From assembly GCA_015178975.1 (NCBI GenBank), contig WHVD01000178.1, positions 96,853 through 160,852 on the forward strand: 64,000 bases of DNA. The letters are read 5' to 3'. How positions within the stretch are numbered: the first letter of the stretch is position 1; every line of letters begins with the position of its first letter. The stretch is from Hysterangium stoloniferum. Taxonomy: Eukaryota; Basidiomycota; Agaricomycetes; Hysterangiales; Hysterangiaceae. The position numbers and the translations under genes were made by a program. This document shows positions 20,179-31,336 of the stretch, in pieces. The notes beneath the pieces are model-generated. The model had not been told where the DNA came from. It searched no databases and worked only from the letters and a program-made list of their open reading frames with translations.

Positions 20179-23084
20179 ATGTCTGAATTCAGTGAGTTCC
20201 ATTTACTCGTATATCCTTGTCATATCCGCCGAGTAATTGGGGCAAAGAAATCCTCAATGCGGTAAACATACTATAATAATTTTACTGATTATTGCATAGC
20301 TCTAAAGCCGCCACAAGAACCTCCATCATGGTCCCACACCCCAGAGCAGATACTTTCCCTTGCTAAAGAGACTATTGAGTCTATGCATGCACTCCGAACA
20401 CGCGTTGCAGAGCTGCCGCGTGATGCCCGATCGTTCTCTGCTGTTTTCATTCCTCTCGCAGAAGCGGAAGCAAGACTAGAGACGATCAAGGATCCTCTTA
20501 CATTTTACCAGCATGTCTCTCCATCCAAAGAGCTTAGGGATGCGAGCACTGCAGCAGAAGGCCTGTTTCGCGATGCTGCTGTTGAAGAATCTATGCGCGT
20601 TGATGTGTTTAATGCTATACAAGGTACCGCAGACAGCATACAGAGCATTGAGAAGGAGAATAACCCTGAGGCCGAGCGTCTGGTCCAGAAAATGCTTAGG
20701 GATGGTAAACGAGCAGGCTTAGCTTTACCACAAGACGTGCGAAACTTGGTCACAGATGTAGGTAATTCGATATATACTTCACCTTACCTAAAGCAGAGCC
20801 ATGCTAGCTCAAGAAAGAACTTTCACGAATTTGCCTTGAGTTTTTGAAGAATTTCAGTGGGGAGAATGTAAGGATGCAAATCCCTCCTATTTATTATCTG
20901 AAATATTTTATTATAATAGGGCACTATTGAATTCTCTTTAGAAGAATTGGAGGGCATTCCTAAAGATGTACTCTCTGGATACAAGATACTTTCAGGCGAG
21001 AACGGTGCAACAGACCTCTACAGCGTCAGCTTCAAAGCACCCGACATAATACCTGTTGTACGTGATACTCGAGTGTTCGCCCCAAAAAAAAAAAGTTCTT
21101 CCGCTTTACTGATTTCTAGTTCAAATTTGCAAGTACACCAGAAACTCGACGCCGTGCCCTAGCGGCATACGATGACCGACTTTCTATTAACGAACCGCTT
21201 TTTACAAGAGCCATGGACTTGCGTAGAAGATTGGCAACGTTGCTTGGTTACAAAACATGGGCAGATTTTGTTACTGAAGACAAAATGGTAAAGTCGGCTG
21301 ATAACGCCTTTAAGGTATACATGTTCCCCTTATCACTTTACACTGTCAACGCTGACTCCTTACTGTTTGTTTCCAGTTTTTGGATGATGTTTTACAAAGG
21401 CTGATGCCAGTTGGAATAAAAGACAAAAAGGCGCTCCTAGCTCTGAAGAAGGAAGAGCACAAGGAAAGAGGATACCATTATGACGAACAACTATATGCTT
21501 GGGATTATCAGTACGTCTGCATGTATATGACAAAACAGCATACGAGGATGGCCAAATCTCAATTTATCAGATACTACATACGGAAGTTCACTGAAAAAAC
21601 CTTGTCGTTGGACGACTCACTCATCAGGGAATATTTTCCCGTAGCCGTCGTCGTAAGGTCGATTCTAAACATCTATCAAGATCTCCTCGGCGTCAAGTTT
21701 CAGGAAATGCAAGGAGAGACCTGGCATCCCGGTACCCGCATATATATCTTTTACGCCAGTAATTCTTACAAGTTTCTCATCTAGATGTTCAACTGTTCTC
21801 GGTATGGGATAACGACGCTAAGGACAAAAAGGACTTCCTGGGCTACTGTTACCTCGATATACTTCCAAGAGGCAGGTTGTTGACTATTATGATACCAAGC
21901 TTTTGACATTATACGGTCAAATTTCACTTTAGAAAGTAAATTTCCTCATGCAGCAGTATGGCACCTTATCCCAGGGTATGAGATATCACCGAACGGTGAT
22001 CGTCAATATCCCGTCTGTGCGATCGTAGCCAATGTGGCGAAAGACACTCCAGATAGGCCTGCCCTCATGCGACACTCGGAAGTGGTGACTTTTTTCCATG
22101 AAATGGGACATGTTTTCCATGGGCTATTGAGTCGCACAAGATTTTCAAGATTCCACGGTACTGCGTACGTATTGACAAGTGCCAACCGACTATATCTTGT
22201 TTCCTAAATATACATACAATAGCGTCGCAAACGATTTTGTCGAGGCACCATCAAAAATGCTTGAAAATTGGTATATCTTCATTACTGATACTCTTTGAGA
22301 ATTGGTGGATGTCTTGCTAACTTTCATCTTAGGTGCTGGGAGCCGAGAGTATTGAAAAAAATGTCTTCACACTACAAGACCAAAGAACCGCTTTCAGATG
22401 ACTTAATTGACAAGCTTACGCAAGGGTGAGCAGTACTCCAGATACCCTTTATATCGGAAATGCATAAATTTTCAACGAATAACAGCCGCAATACCAATGT
22501 CGGTCTCTTTTATCTTCGTCAAGGTTTTTTCGGCATGTTTGATTTGAGAGCTCATACTAGCCAAGGTGTGTGATGGTTCGCGTCCGAGTAATCATTACAT
22601 AATATAAAAATCTGTCTTAGCTGAAGAGAATTACATGGCACTGTGGAATAACCTTCGCCAAGAAATATCTCTCCTGCAAAATGATGAAAAATTTGTGTGT
22701 GGTCAGGGCGCATTCGGACATCTGTTTGGCGGTTATGAAGCTGGATATTATGGATATATGTATGCATTAGTCTTCGCGACTGACATGTATAGGACCGTTT
22801 TCAAGGAAAATCCTTTGGACCCTAAACTTGGTGAGTCTCCGGATCTACATTTCCGATCGGGGCAGGAAATCAGTAAACTTTCGAAAGGGAAATTATACCG
22901 TGATAAGATCCTTCTGCCAGGCGGGAGCAGGGATGAAGCCGAATCATTGATGGTAGTTTAAATCACTGACTCCTTCTCACTTTTGATAACGGAAACCTTT
23001 AATTAGGACTTCCTCGGCCGTGAGCCCACCTCAGACGCATTCCTAGAAGATTTATTGGGAATGAAGCCATTCACAACTTCTTAA
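20179..23084 (+). CDS. M3-family zinc metallopeptidase (thimet oligopeptidase type)
   Basis: Fifteen exons: 20179-20191, 20300-20757, 20808-20867, 20920-21057, 21120-21314, 21377-21510, 21571-21731, 21785-21871, 21933-22164, 22223-22270, 22333-22425, 22486-22565, 22621-22830, 22888-22952, 23007-23084. They total 2052 nt, or 683 residues, the usual size of the family. The zinc site is HEMGH at about 471-475, and the third ligand lies in DFVEAPSKMLENW. YEAGYYGYMYAL and PGGSRDEAESLMDFLGREP are C-terminal family signatures. Relatives such as yeast saccharolysin cut short peptides in the cytosol; no leader peptide is seen here. Most introns are GT-AG, but the one at 21872-21932 opens GC. The intron at 21511-21570 is 60 nt without an in-frame stop, so its retention would only add 20 residues. 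Confidence 0.92.
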
Positions 23085-23351
23085 ACATTCTCGGATGTAA
23101 AATGAATATTTTATTGCGATGTGCGCGATGAGTAATGAGTACCTAGTAGCGTGTGACTGCAGATCCTTTATTTATTGACCCTTCCTGCCAAATAAAAAGG
23201 TTGGGCGATATTTCGCGCACTCAGTATTTACAGCGTATGACAAGTGAATTGTTTTTGAAACTCCGTCAGTAGCCGAAACAGAGTATGTCGTCAATGGCGT
23301 ACGGGTCATGGGCGTCGCCTCGACACTGTTCTTTTCCTTCTTTCATTTATT

Positions 23352-24519
23352 ATGTCTTCCACAGTAAAAGCACTTGTTATAGGTTGGATGAACCTGTTTA
23401 CTCACACGCTTGTGTTCGAAGACTGATCGTATTTACCTCGATTGTGTAGGAGCTTCAAGGGGTTTGGGGCTTGAACTTGTCAAGAAGTTAAAAGCCGATG
23501 GTGCAGAGGTCTTTGCTTCAGTCCGAACCAAGCCTAAAGACAACGTCATTCCCGCGGGTGTTACTATCATTGAAGGCGTAGATGTTGCACAGCCCAATGC
23601 TGGCGAAATTATCGTGCAACAATTGCAAGGACGGCAGGTCAACTTGGTTATCATCAATGCAGGCTATTTTACAACAGAGGTAAGTTATGAGCTTATGCCA
23701 ACTATTTGACTTCCCTCAAGATGGTCTTGAGAAAGACTCTGGATAAACCAAACTTTGAAGAGGAAATGAAGATGTATCAAGTTGTTGCCGTTGGCCCCGT
23801 ATTTCTTGTTCACCATTTGTAGGATTCATTTGACTTTATTTAAGTGTTTCCCAATTATTCATTCTCCTTAGACACAAATCAAATGCATTAGCCGACGCGG
23901 CAAAAATCGTTCTCATTACAACAGAAGGCGGATCGATCACGCTAAGGACTCCCGAGGAAGGCGGTGGAAATTATGGACATCATGGTAGTAAAGCCGCAGC
24001 AGTTTGTCCTTAAGGATTACTCTGACTTGGGATCTTGCTAATAAAGAATTTAGAATATGGTAGGAAAGCTTTTAGCCAATGACCTAAAGCAGCATGGAAT
24101 TACCGTTGTCATGATTCATGTAAGCCTCATATATTAACTACATTAGGTATCACGGACCCAGCTCATACCTGAGCCTCCTCTCAGCCTGGTTTTATGCGCA
24201 CAGATATGACTCGCGGCGTCGGGTATGATATATATTGGGAGTCGGGAGGAGGTATGTTCGTCGTTTATATAGATTGAAAACAAATTGAGACTTTACCAGC
24301 CGTTGAGCCTTCTGAAGCCGCTGTCTCGACCTTGAACTTCGTTGCTAAAATATCACATGAGCAGACTGGAACGTTTTGGGCACCACGTGGTCCACGGTGA
24401 GCATCTTATCTGATTCAACCCCAAAAGTCTCGGCATAAATTATACTCCCCAGTGACATTGGTGAGGCCGAAAGAGTACTCGGCAAAGGCCTTCCCACGCC
24501 ACTCTGCCTGCCTTGGTGA
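23352..24519 (+). CDS. Short-chain dehydrogenase/reductase, atypical active site
   Basis: Eight exons: 23352-23382, 23450-23679, 23721-23818, 23872-24001, 24054-24119, 24185-24251, 24300-24396, 24453-24519. They give 261 residues with consistent phases. It is a classical Rossmann SDR: the cofactor motif GASRGLG is at 11-17 and NAG at 80-82. The catalytic YxxxK position is odd. The lysine is K160 in HHGSK, so the usual tyrosine position is H156, and the only nearby tyrosine is Y154. IHPGFMRTDM follows normally. The third exon starts after an intron of only 41 bp. The substrate is unknown. The gene lies head-to-tail behind the M3 peptidase, 267 bp away. Confidence 0.85.
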
Positions 24520-24756
24520 TTAGATTGACGTACGAGCTTGCTGATGTACTATAATATCTTACCTGTTACACTTCGTATATCAATGAATACAGTCTTCACA
24601 CTGTTCGGCCATTAAGAAAATCGGACATCTGCGCCTTGAGCAGGAATCTTGAGGTCTGACAGCGAAGTTCTGGACATCAAGAATGTCTTTCTTTGCCATC
24701 TGATGCCATAATTTACTGTTAGTCATTTGGGTCGGATACGAGACTTTTCAGTAAGT
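24520..24756. other. Boundary between genic island and repeat array
   Basis: Short spacer with no gene. Sequence from about 24757 (CAGACCAATTCCAAGCTC) onward recurs at 26470 and, reverse-complemented, in the right-hand array, so the left arm starts here. Confidence 0.5.
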
Positions 24757-25151
24757 TATGAAAATATATGCAAACCAGACCAATTCCAAGCTCATAATCA
24801 ATCATGTGCTTGAGACGGCCAGTTTGATACAATCACTATATTGCCTTCTATACTGTGCATGGATGGCGTGGCATTTGTATATAGTGGCAGATTTGCATAC
24901 TCTAGACCGCCTACCGTATTCTTCCGAGGTCAGACCCAGTAGAGATTGATCTAATTTGAACTATTCTGAGTGACCGGGTGTTTGATAAATAAATCTATAC
25001 TATGTATACCCAATGATTTTTTTGGAGCTTTATCTTGCTCCTTCAAGTGTTATAATTTTTTAATCTACATGGTCACTCATATTTAGACAATTGTGGACGG
25101 CCCCTTGATTACTGTTCATCAAGGCCTTCAATTCTCTAACCAGAGGCCTCC

Positions 25152-25985
25152 TCAGTTGGGCGGGCACCCCTTCGCAGAGTGGAGGGGGAGGTCATCTTCA
25201 CAATTTGCCCCCGAAATAAAACGCTCCGTATAATATACATCTCCGACGTCTTCTATTAAAGCATTTCCTATACTGCGTACTGCCCCTCGGAAGGTAGAGA
25301 CCACGAGTTCGTTCGTCGCATTGATCGAATTAGTTTGTGATTTGAATTCTCGCAGATCGAGAAAGAAGCGGCAAACGAGAATAATGGCTATGCTACGGTT
25401 GACGTTAAAAAATTGTGAAAGTTTTGCGATAAACACTTACCAATTCTCTAAGCCTGTGTTGAAGTTTCTGAATGTGGAGCGCTTGGTAAGAATTTTCAGA
25501 TGATAAAAGATATTCACCGAGACAACCTTAGAAGAAATACAGTAGTATCAATGAAAAAGTGGAAAGCAGTAATAATACCATACCCTCATTTTAAATTAGA
25601 ACCACTAAATTCCACAGGAAAATTACACTGAACAACCAGAACCAAGATTTCAGTAAACAACTGAAGTGAAGCCAGTTGAGACTGACGCAAATATGAAAAC
25701 ACCCGCAAATAACACGACTAAGCCTTAACAACATAGACTTGAATGCCGTACAAATAGATAGGTTTGTGAGCATACCGATTCAGATGCATTGCCGATAGAT
25801 AGAGATACCACAATGCAGCAAATTTGTCCGAGATATACTAATACTATTGGCATCAAAAGGTATTTGCGACCCCTGTTTATAGTGTAAACTCTTGCCAGTA
25901 ATATTCCTAACGTCGGCGTCCTCGTCACGGTATTTCTTGCGCTTAGATCTCCCAGTGTTATTTTTATTTGGTACATTTGTTAGTG
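25152..25985 (-). pseudogene. DUF6533-like gene, 5' half deleted (copy M1)
   Basis: Only the C-terminal half remains: the YLGQICCIV membrane block near 25810, the LLKSWFWLFSVIFLWNL membrane block near 25620, and the last exon (RSIAIILVCRFFLDLREF ... IEDVGDVYYTE) at 25152-25410. The N-terminal exons and the FVTLFHTVGTIKLL exon are missing. Upstream, the promoter-type sequence runs to GACGAGGACGCCGAC at about 25917 and is joined directly to GTTAGGAATATTACTGG, which lies inside the gene in other copies. A deletion of roughly 2 kb therefore produced it. Confidence 0.8.
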
Positions 25986-26876
25986 TCATTACTTATAGAT
26001 GAACTTTGAATGACGCACATCCATCCTGGCTGTGATTGATGTATAATATGGAGCCCCGCGTCTTCTACCATTGCTCCATCCCTGGAGGTTATTCACGACC
26101 TTGCAGGGATATTGTATTAATACCCGCCTAGTCTCGCCTGAAGATATTGGTTGACGTGATGGACGGCCGTTCGCTATGATCTCCGGGAAGGCTCACATGT
26201 ACAGGCCGGTTGTGGAATATTGAGCCCTCATGGCATGGGTCTGGGGAATGATATCAACTGAATTGGATATGTTTCCTCGTTCCAGAAAGATACCTGTGTA
26301 ATATACTGCACTTAGCATCAGATCAAAATACATGCAAAATCTGAACCGGTTGTGTAGTGGTGAGCCCGCATGCTATGGGTCTGGGGAACGGCATCAACTG
26401 AATTGGATATGTTTCCTCATTCCAGATAGATACCTTTGTAGTATACTGGATTTAGTACCAGATCAAAAACATGCAAAATATGGACCAATTCCAAGCTCGT
26501 CATCAATCATCTGCTTGAGACGGTCAGTTTGATACAATCACTATATTCCCTTCTATACTGTAGCAGTGATGGCGTGGTAATTGTATGTAGTGGCAGATTT
26601 GCATTCTCTAGACCACCTACTGTATTCTTCCGAGGTCAGACCGGGTAGAGATTGATCTATTGTAAACTATTCTGAGTGACCAGGTGTTTGATAAATAAAT
26701 AAATACAAATATTCTTTGGCACCTATTCATATCCTGAGTAAATAGAATAATTATTCAACATGTGAACTATATATACCCAATGATTTTTTTGGAGCTCTAT
26801 CTTGCTCCGTCAAGTGTTATAATTTTTTAATCTACATGGTCACTCATATTTCGACAGTTGTGGATGGCCCCTTGCA

Positions 26877-28875
26877 TTACTGTGGATCAAGACCTTCAAT
26901 TCTCTGACCAGATGCCTCCTCAGTTGGGCACCTCTCCGCAGAGTGGAGGGGGAGGTCACCCTCACAATGTGCCCCCGAAATAAAACCTTCTGTATAATAC
27001 ACATCTCCGATGTCCTCAATCAAAGAATTTCCTATAGTGCGCATTGCCCCTCGGAGGGTAGAAACCACAAGATCGTGCGTCGCATTGATCGAATTAGTTT
27101 GTAAGTTTAATTCTCGCAGATCGAGAAAGAAGCGACAAACAAGAATAATGGTTATGCTACGGTTGGCATTAAAAAATTAGGTGAAAGTTTTGTGATAAAT
27201 ACTTGCCAATCCTCTACATTTGTGCCCAAGTTTCTGAATGTGTCCTTTATTGGATGTGAGATGAGCGCTTAATAAAAATTTTCAGTTGATAAAAGAACAT
27301 TCACTGAGACAACCTTAGAAAAAATACAGTAGTATCAGCGAAACCAGCGGAAAGCAGGAATAATACTATACCTCATTTTGAATTAGAGCCCCTAAATTCC
27401 ACAGGAAAATTACACTGAACAACCAGAACCAAGATTTGAGTAAATAACTGAAGTCAAGCCAGTTTAGCACTGACGCAAATATGAAAACACCTGCAATTAA
27501 TACGACTAAGCCATAGCAACATAGACTTAAACGTCGAGATAAGTTACCCTGCTGCACAAATAGATAGGTTATAGATCCTTCCCGCAATTCTTTCATATCT
27601 CTTAGTAGCTTAATTGTGCCCACCGTGTGGAATAATGTGACAAATAATATGAGTCCATCGAATGTCATGTTAAAAACGTCTGATGCTATGTCTATAACCA
27701 TCGTGTGAACTCGAGTTTGTCAGGCATACACAATTGATCTTTGTACTCCTGTTTAATGGTGTCAACAGTTGGCTGGTTCTATTGAAAAAACACATATAGT
27801 CTGACGGTTTGAATGTTTTTTTCATTACAATTTTCATAAACTGTGATAAGCTGCGATGGTCGTATGAGTATACCGATTCAGATGCATTGCCGATAAAAGA
27901 GGTACCACAAAGCAGCAAATTTGTCCGAGATATACTAATACTATCGGCAGTAAAAGGTATTTGCGATCCCTGCTTATAGTGTAAACTCTTGCCAGCAGTA
28001 TTCCTAACATCCATCTTGGTTAAGTTATAAGTTGAGAAAGTAAATGTTGAATAGATCAATCACCTTGTATAGTACTTAGTAATACAGTTGCCAGCGTATT
28101 CTGTGCCTGTGATATTGCACTACATTCCCTGGAATAAAGGTGGGTAGTCCATTAACAACTTTTGAGAGTTCGAAAGACACCACAAACTATCAACCACTAT
28201 AAGTCGCGGGCATTTTTAGACCATCCCACCACACACCTCTAAGGATATATCCAGGAAATCCGCGGTCGCATAAAATATAAACAAAATCAGGGATAAATAT
28301 CGGGCTCCGATGTAGAGCACAGATGCTAGTCTGATCTTCCTTTTCCATACGAACTGGATTTCTGATGTAAGTGTCAAACTTATATCATAACTGAGCAAAG
28401 CTGAGATGTCGATCTATAATGTGGTAAACAACCGCGAGTGTGTATAAACAGACCTACGCTCGCCACATCGCTGTATATCTGAATGTTACTGGAAAACTCT
28501 AGGGTCAGCGCATGTACTAGTAGTATGCAATAAATGCTCTAAGATACCTCAGAGTAGCTTCTTGAATACCCGCTTTTTGAAGATCTGCCACGAATGTCAT
28601 ATGAGATATTAGCAAGTTCCTGTATTGGTTCACTGTAATATGTTCAGGATATTAAATTAACAGCATTCTGGGCACGGTATAATAAATAATTATATGGTTG
28701 CGAGCGCCCAACGAGAAGCAATCCAGCCAGCTGTGACTTTATATATAATAACTTTCGCAACTATGAATGAGAGGCAAAGATTCGCAACGATCAGATAAGC
28801 CAGAACCCTGATGAGAGCACTAGAACTTACTTGATTTCCTCCGTATGGCGAATCGCCATCACTTCGTGTTTGCAT
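26877..28875 (-). CDS. DUF6533-like integral membrane protein, best-preserved copy (M2)
   Basis: This copy keeps every conserved block. They are the first exon (MQTRSDGDSPYGGNQ at 28875), DLQKAGIQEATL near 28580, and the DUF6533 signature SYDISLTLTSEIQFVW near 28370. Then come LGILLARVYTISRDRKYLL near 27980 and FVTLFHTVGTIKLLRDMKEL near 27620. SYLLKSWFWLFSVIFLWNL near 27420 and a last exon with RSIAIILVCRFFLDLREL and IEDIGDVYYTEGFISG close it. Basidiomycetes encode many such proteins with about seven membrane helices and no known function. The WLDF segment is intact here, unlike in the right arm. I could not bring every intron into phase, in particular around ATACAAG/GTGATT at about 28065, so it may also be broken. 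Confidence 0.5.
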
Positions 28876-29014
28876 GGTAATTCTATATCGACTCGTCCTT
28901 TAATACATATGTATGGCTTTGTCTACAGCTCTACTAAGTATTGAGGTTGCCTGCTTCCTTAGAAGATTAAAAAAAGTAATTTTAGCTGCCAGGACCACAG
29001 GAGTTCTTCCCTCT

Positions 29015-29021
29015 CTTTATA
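29015..29021 (-). promoter_or_regulatory. TATA box of DUF6533-like copy M2
   Basis: TATAAAG on the minus strand inside GTGTATAAAGAGAGGGAAGAACTCC-type sequence. The same block stands 128 bp upstream of the first ATG in three right-arm copies and about 140 bp upstream here. Confidence 0.55.
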
Positions 29022-29544
29022 CACCACAGTTATTTTCACTACTGCCCCGACAGACTGAATCTTGTTAGTCACCCACATGCCAATGCCATATTATAACTTC
29101 AGCTGCGCTCATACCAACGGGGACGACGGCCCGCCCGTGGGCCAGCATCACATCACTTGGCTTGATCCAGCTCCTGAGCGGTGTGATGAATATTGCATGC
29201 CGACAGATGTTGTAAATATATCGATGACAAGGCTTGAAATTCAATTCTCTCGGTCGGCGTTCTCCCCCTTGCAACCGTCACGGTATTTCGTGCGCCTAAA
29301 TATCCCTGTTTCTCAAAAATCTCCCCCTCCCTCTTCTCAATTGTATTCCCCCCTCTGTGGCCTTTAAACCATTTCCCACTGTCTTGAGTCTTTCCGTCTT
29401 CTTATTTGATACGTTTGTTTGCCATTAGTTCTAGATAAACGTTGAATGACACAAATGCACCCTAGCTGTGATTGATGTACCAGAATGTCAAGCCCCGACT
29501 CTTCCAGCACTAGGCTCTCACGCGCGGAGGTGATTATGACTTCA

Positions 29545-29950
29545 AGGGACGGTAAATATATATAAAGATAGCGATGAATATCGGGCGATGATGTAAATCA
29601 CAGATGCTAGTCTGATCTTGGTTTTCCATACCAACTGGATTTCCGATGGAAGAGTCAAAGCCTGTGCCTTCAGATATAACAACTTTCGCGACGATGAGTG
29701 AGAGACGAAGCAACAATCAGATGAGCCATAAACCTGAGATATCAGCAAGTTCCTGTGTTGATTCACAGTTTTTTATATTCAGGATATTAAATCAACAGCA
29801 TTTTGAGCACAAGTAGTTATATGATTTCGGATGCTCAATGAGAAGCAACCCCAGCCAGGACCAGGCTTCAGATATAATCACTTAGCCAGTTATGGATAAG
29901 AGACAAAGGTTCACAACCATCAGATAAACTAGAAACTTGATGAGAGTATG
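29545..29950 (-). pseudogene. Scrambled fragment of a DUF6533-like gene (copy M3)
   Basis: Pieces of the gene appear in a shortened order: the first-intron region, NQHRNLL, then directly ALTLPSEIQLVWKTKIRLAS, and IARYSSLSLYIF at about 29560. The first-exon and middle sequences have been deleted, and the fragment joins promoter-type sequence of the next unit at about 29540. It cannot encode the protein. Confidence 0.75.
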
Positions 29951-30357
29951 TGCTTGAGTGCCAAAAGTTTCCCTTGTGATTACATATACAGTAAGGAAGA
30001 TAAAATGCAAAAAGAGGATGCTACTACTCCCTCCTCCCCTGCTGCAAGGAAAACAAACGAGCTAGAGGACCCAGTAGAAAATGCCACCAGTAAAAATCCC
30101 AACTCTCTCAATGGCGCATATTTCACAGCCAAAGGACGCTCACACTGCGTTGTCGCGTCAGTTTTTGCGTGTGATCTCGCATGGGGCTGCAGAACGTCTA
30201 TTCACATTCGTTGAAACTCTTGATGCAGAGTGGGGCTTAACAGAAACAGGGAAATAATCCTCCATTGACTTATTCAGTAAACATTAAAGCACGCAAATGT
30301 AGTGAAGGAAATTCCATTCTCTGAAGGATTCTTTGTACGAAGAAATGCAGGGACGGA
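29951..30357. other. Spacer between left arm and second genic island
   Basis: About 400 bp. An 88-codon plus-strand frame lies here, but it shows no recognisable domain. I see no supported gene, and this stretch probably includes the 3' end of the following minus-strand gene. Confidence 0.4.
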
Positions 30358-31004
30358 TCATGACTTGAATGCAGGATGCGGCGAATATAGTGAAGGAGAA
30401 CGGGCGATACCAGAAGATCCTTGCGAAGATGAACTTGTTATTTACGATATCGGGGACGTATAGGCCATGAAGGAACACTTACCTTCAAAAGTGATTTTGG
30501 TCTGAATGAAACTTGGAAGCATATGGGAATGTGACAGCCATGCCTGGTTCAACGAAACGTTTATCCATTGGAAGAAGAAGAGGCAGGAATTCGAGCGGAA
30601 GTCTAAGGGTTGTGGGAACGGTAATGACGGATCTGGGGGCGGCGTAGGCGTAGGCGTGATACTAGGGTCTGTGGCCACCGTCGCGACGGATGAGTCGGGG
30701 GCGGGGGTGTCGCGGTCGTGATAAAGGGGAATGCCAAACGAGCTACAGAAAACAAGGACGACTATGTGAATGCAAAGCGAGGGGGAAAGAAAAGTAGGCG
30801 TTTAATAATTGAAGGACACAACGTCGGTATCATATACCATGATAGGATAGGATAAATTACTATTGAATAGTTAAACATCTTTTGAAAGAGCTAAATTCAA
30901 TTATGGTGTCGCGAAAGCATGTCTGCCTCATATACTACCTCAGTCGCGCACTAACCTTGCGCAGACGAAGTCCTTAAAGAGACACGCACCGCCGGAAACC
31001 CAGA
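30358..31004 (-). CDS. Unrecognised multi-exon gene, 5' part not resolved
   Basis: Three minus-strand exons are linked by good splice sites in consistent phase: 31004-30956, 30742-30483 and 30419-30358. They read WVSGGACLFKDFVCA, then SSFGIPLYHDRDTPAPDSS, a Thr/Pro-rich linker (SITPTPTPPPDPSLPFPQP), FFFQWINVSLNQAWLSHSH, TKITFEG and a short end SSGIARSPSLYSPHPAFKS with a TGA at 30360-30358. I do not recognise the protein. The part encoded upstream of 31004 could not be placed: an ATG at 31284 opens a frame that does not join in phase. It lies downstream of, and on the same strand as, the ARL8-like gene. Confidence 0.45.
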
Positions 31005-31336
31005 CTGTATTGCAAGTCAGGTAACAGAGCTGGTGCCAAGTATTAATCTAGCCTTTGAAGAAAGAAGAAAATCGGCCTATTAAGTGTAGGTAGGAAGTAC
31101 TACACCTAACGGCGATGAAGGCACGAGGAAAACAATAAAGAATGGTAGAATACGGGTACCACACGTACCAGACAGTCGGTGACAAATTTAATACAACAAA
31201 CAGACAATGCTGGATATATCTACACAAGAGGAGTTCCGTATTGGCATTGCCTCCAACGGAAAAATCAAGATATAAGCCTAACATGAAGGATTAGTTATAG
31301 TTTACCGATATTCGAAGGAGACACACTAATTGCTAA
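31005..31336. other. Region between the unrecognised gene and the ARL8 stop
   Basis: About 330 bp probably holding the 5' exons of the unrecognised minus-strand gene and the 3' untranslated end of the ARL8-like gene. A 78-codon minus-strand frame starting at 31284 may be part of this but could not be joined. Confidence 0.35.

Larger units (their letters stand above)
24757..29950 (-). repeat. Left arm of the DUF6533-like gene array (minus strand)
   Basis: Two full-length-type units and one scrambled fragment of the same repeat that builds the right arm at 40930-59395, in opposite orientation. A unit is a promoter-like stretch, a multi-exon membrane-protein gene and an AT-rich tail with an AATAAATAAATA run. 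The tail landmarks (ATACAGTAGGTGGTCTAG and its complement, GATGATTGATGA and its complement) mark unit ends near 24757 and 26470. Confidence 0.85.

Noticed and set aside
29948-30214. 88-codon plus-strand frame between the left arm and the next island
   Set aside because: No domain, no convincing splice partners and no conserved composition; not reported as a gene.
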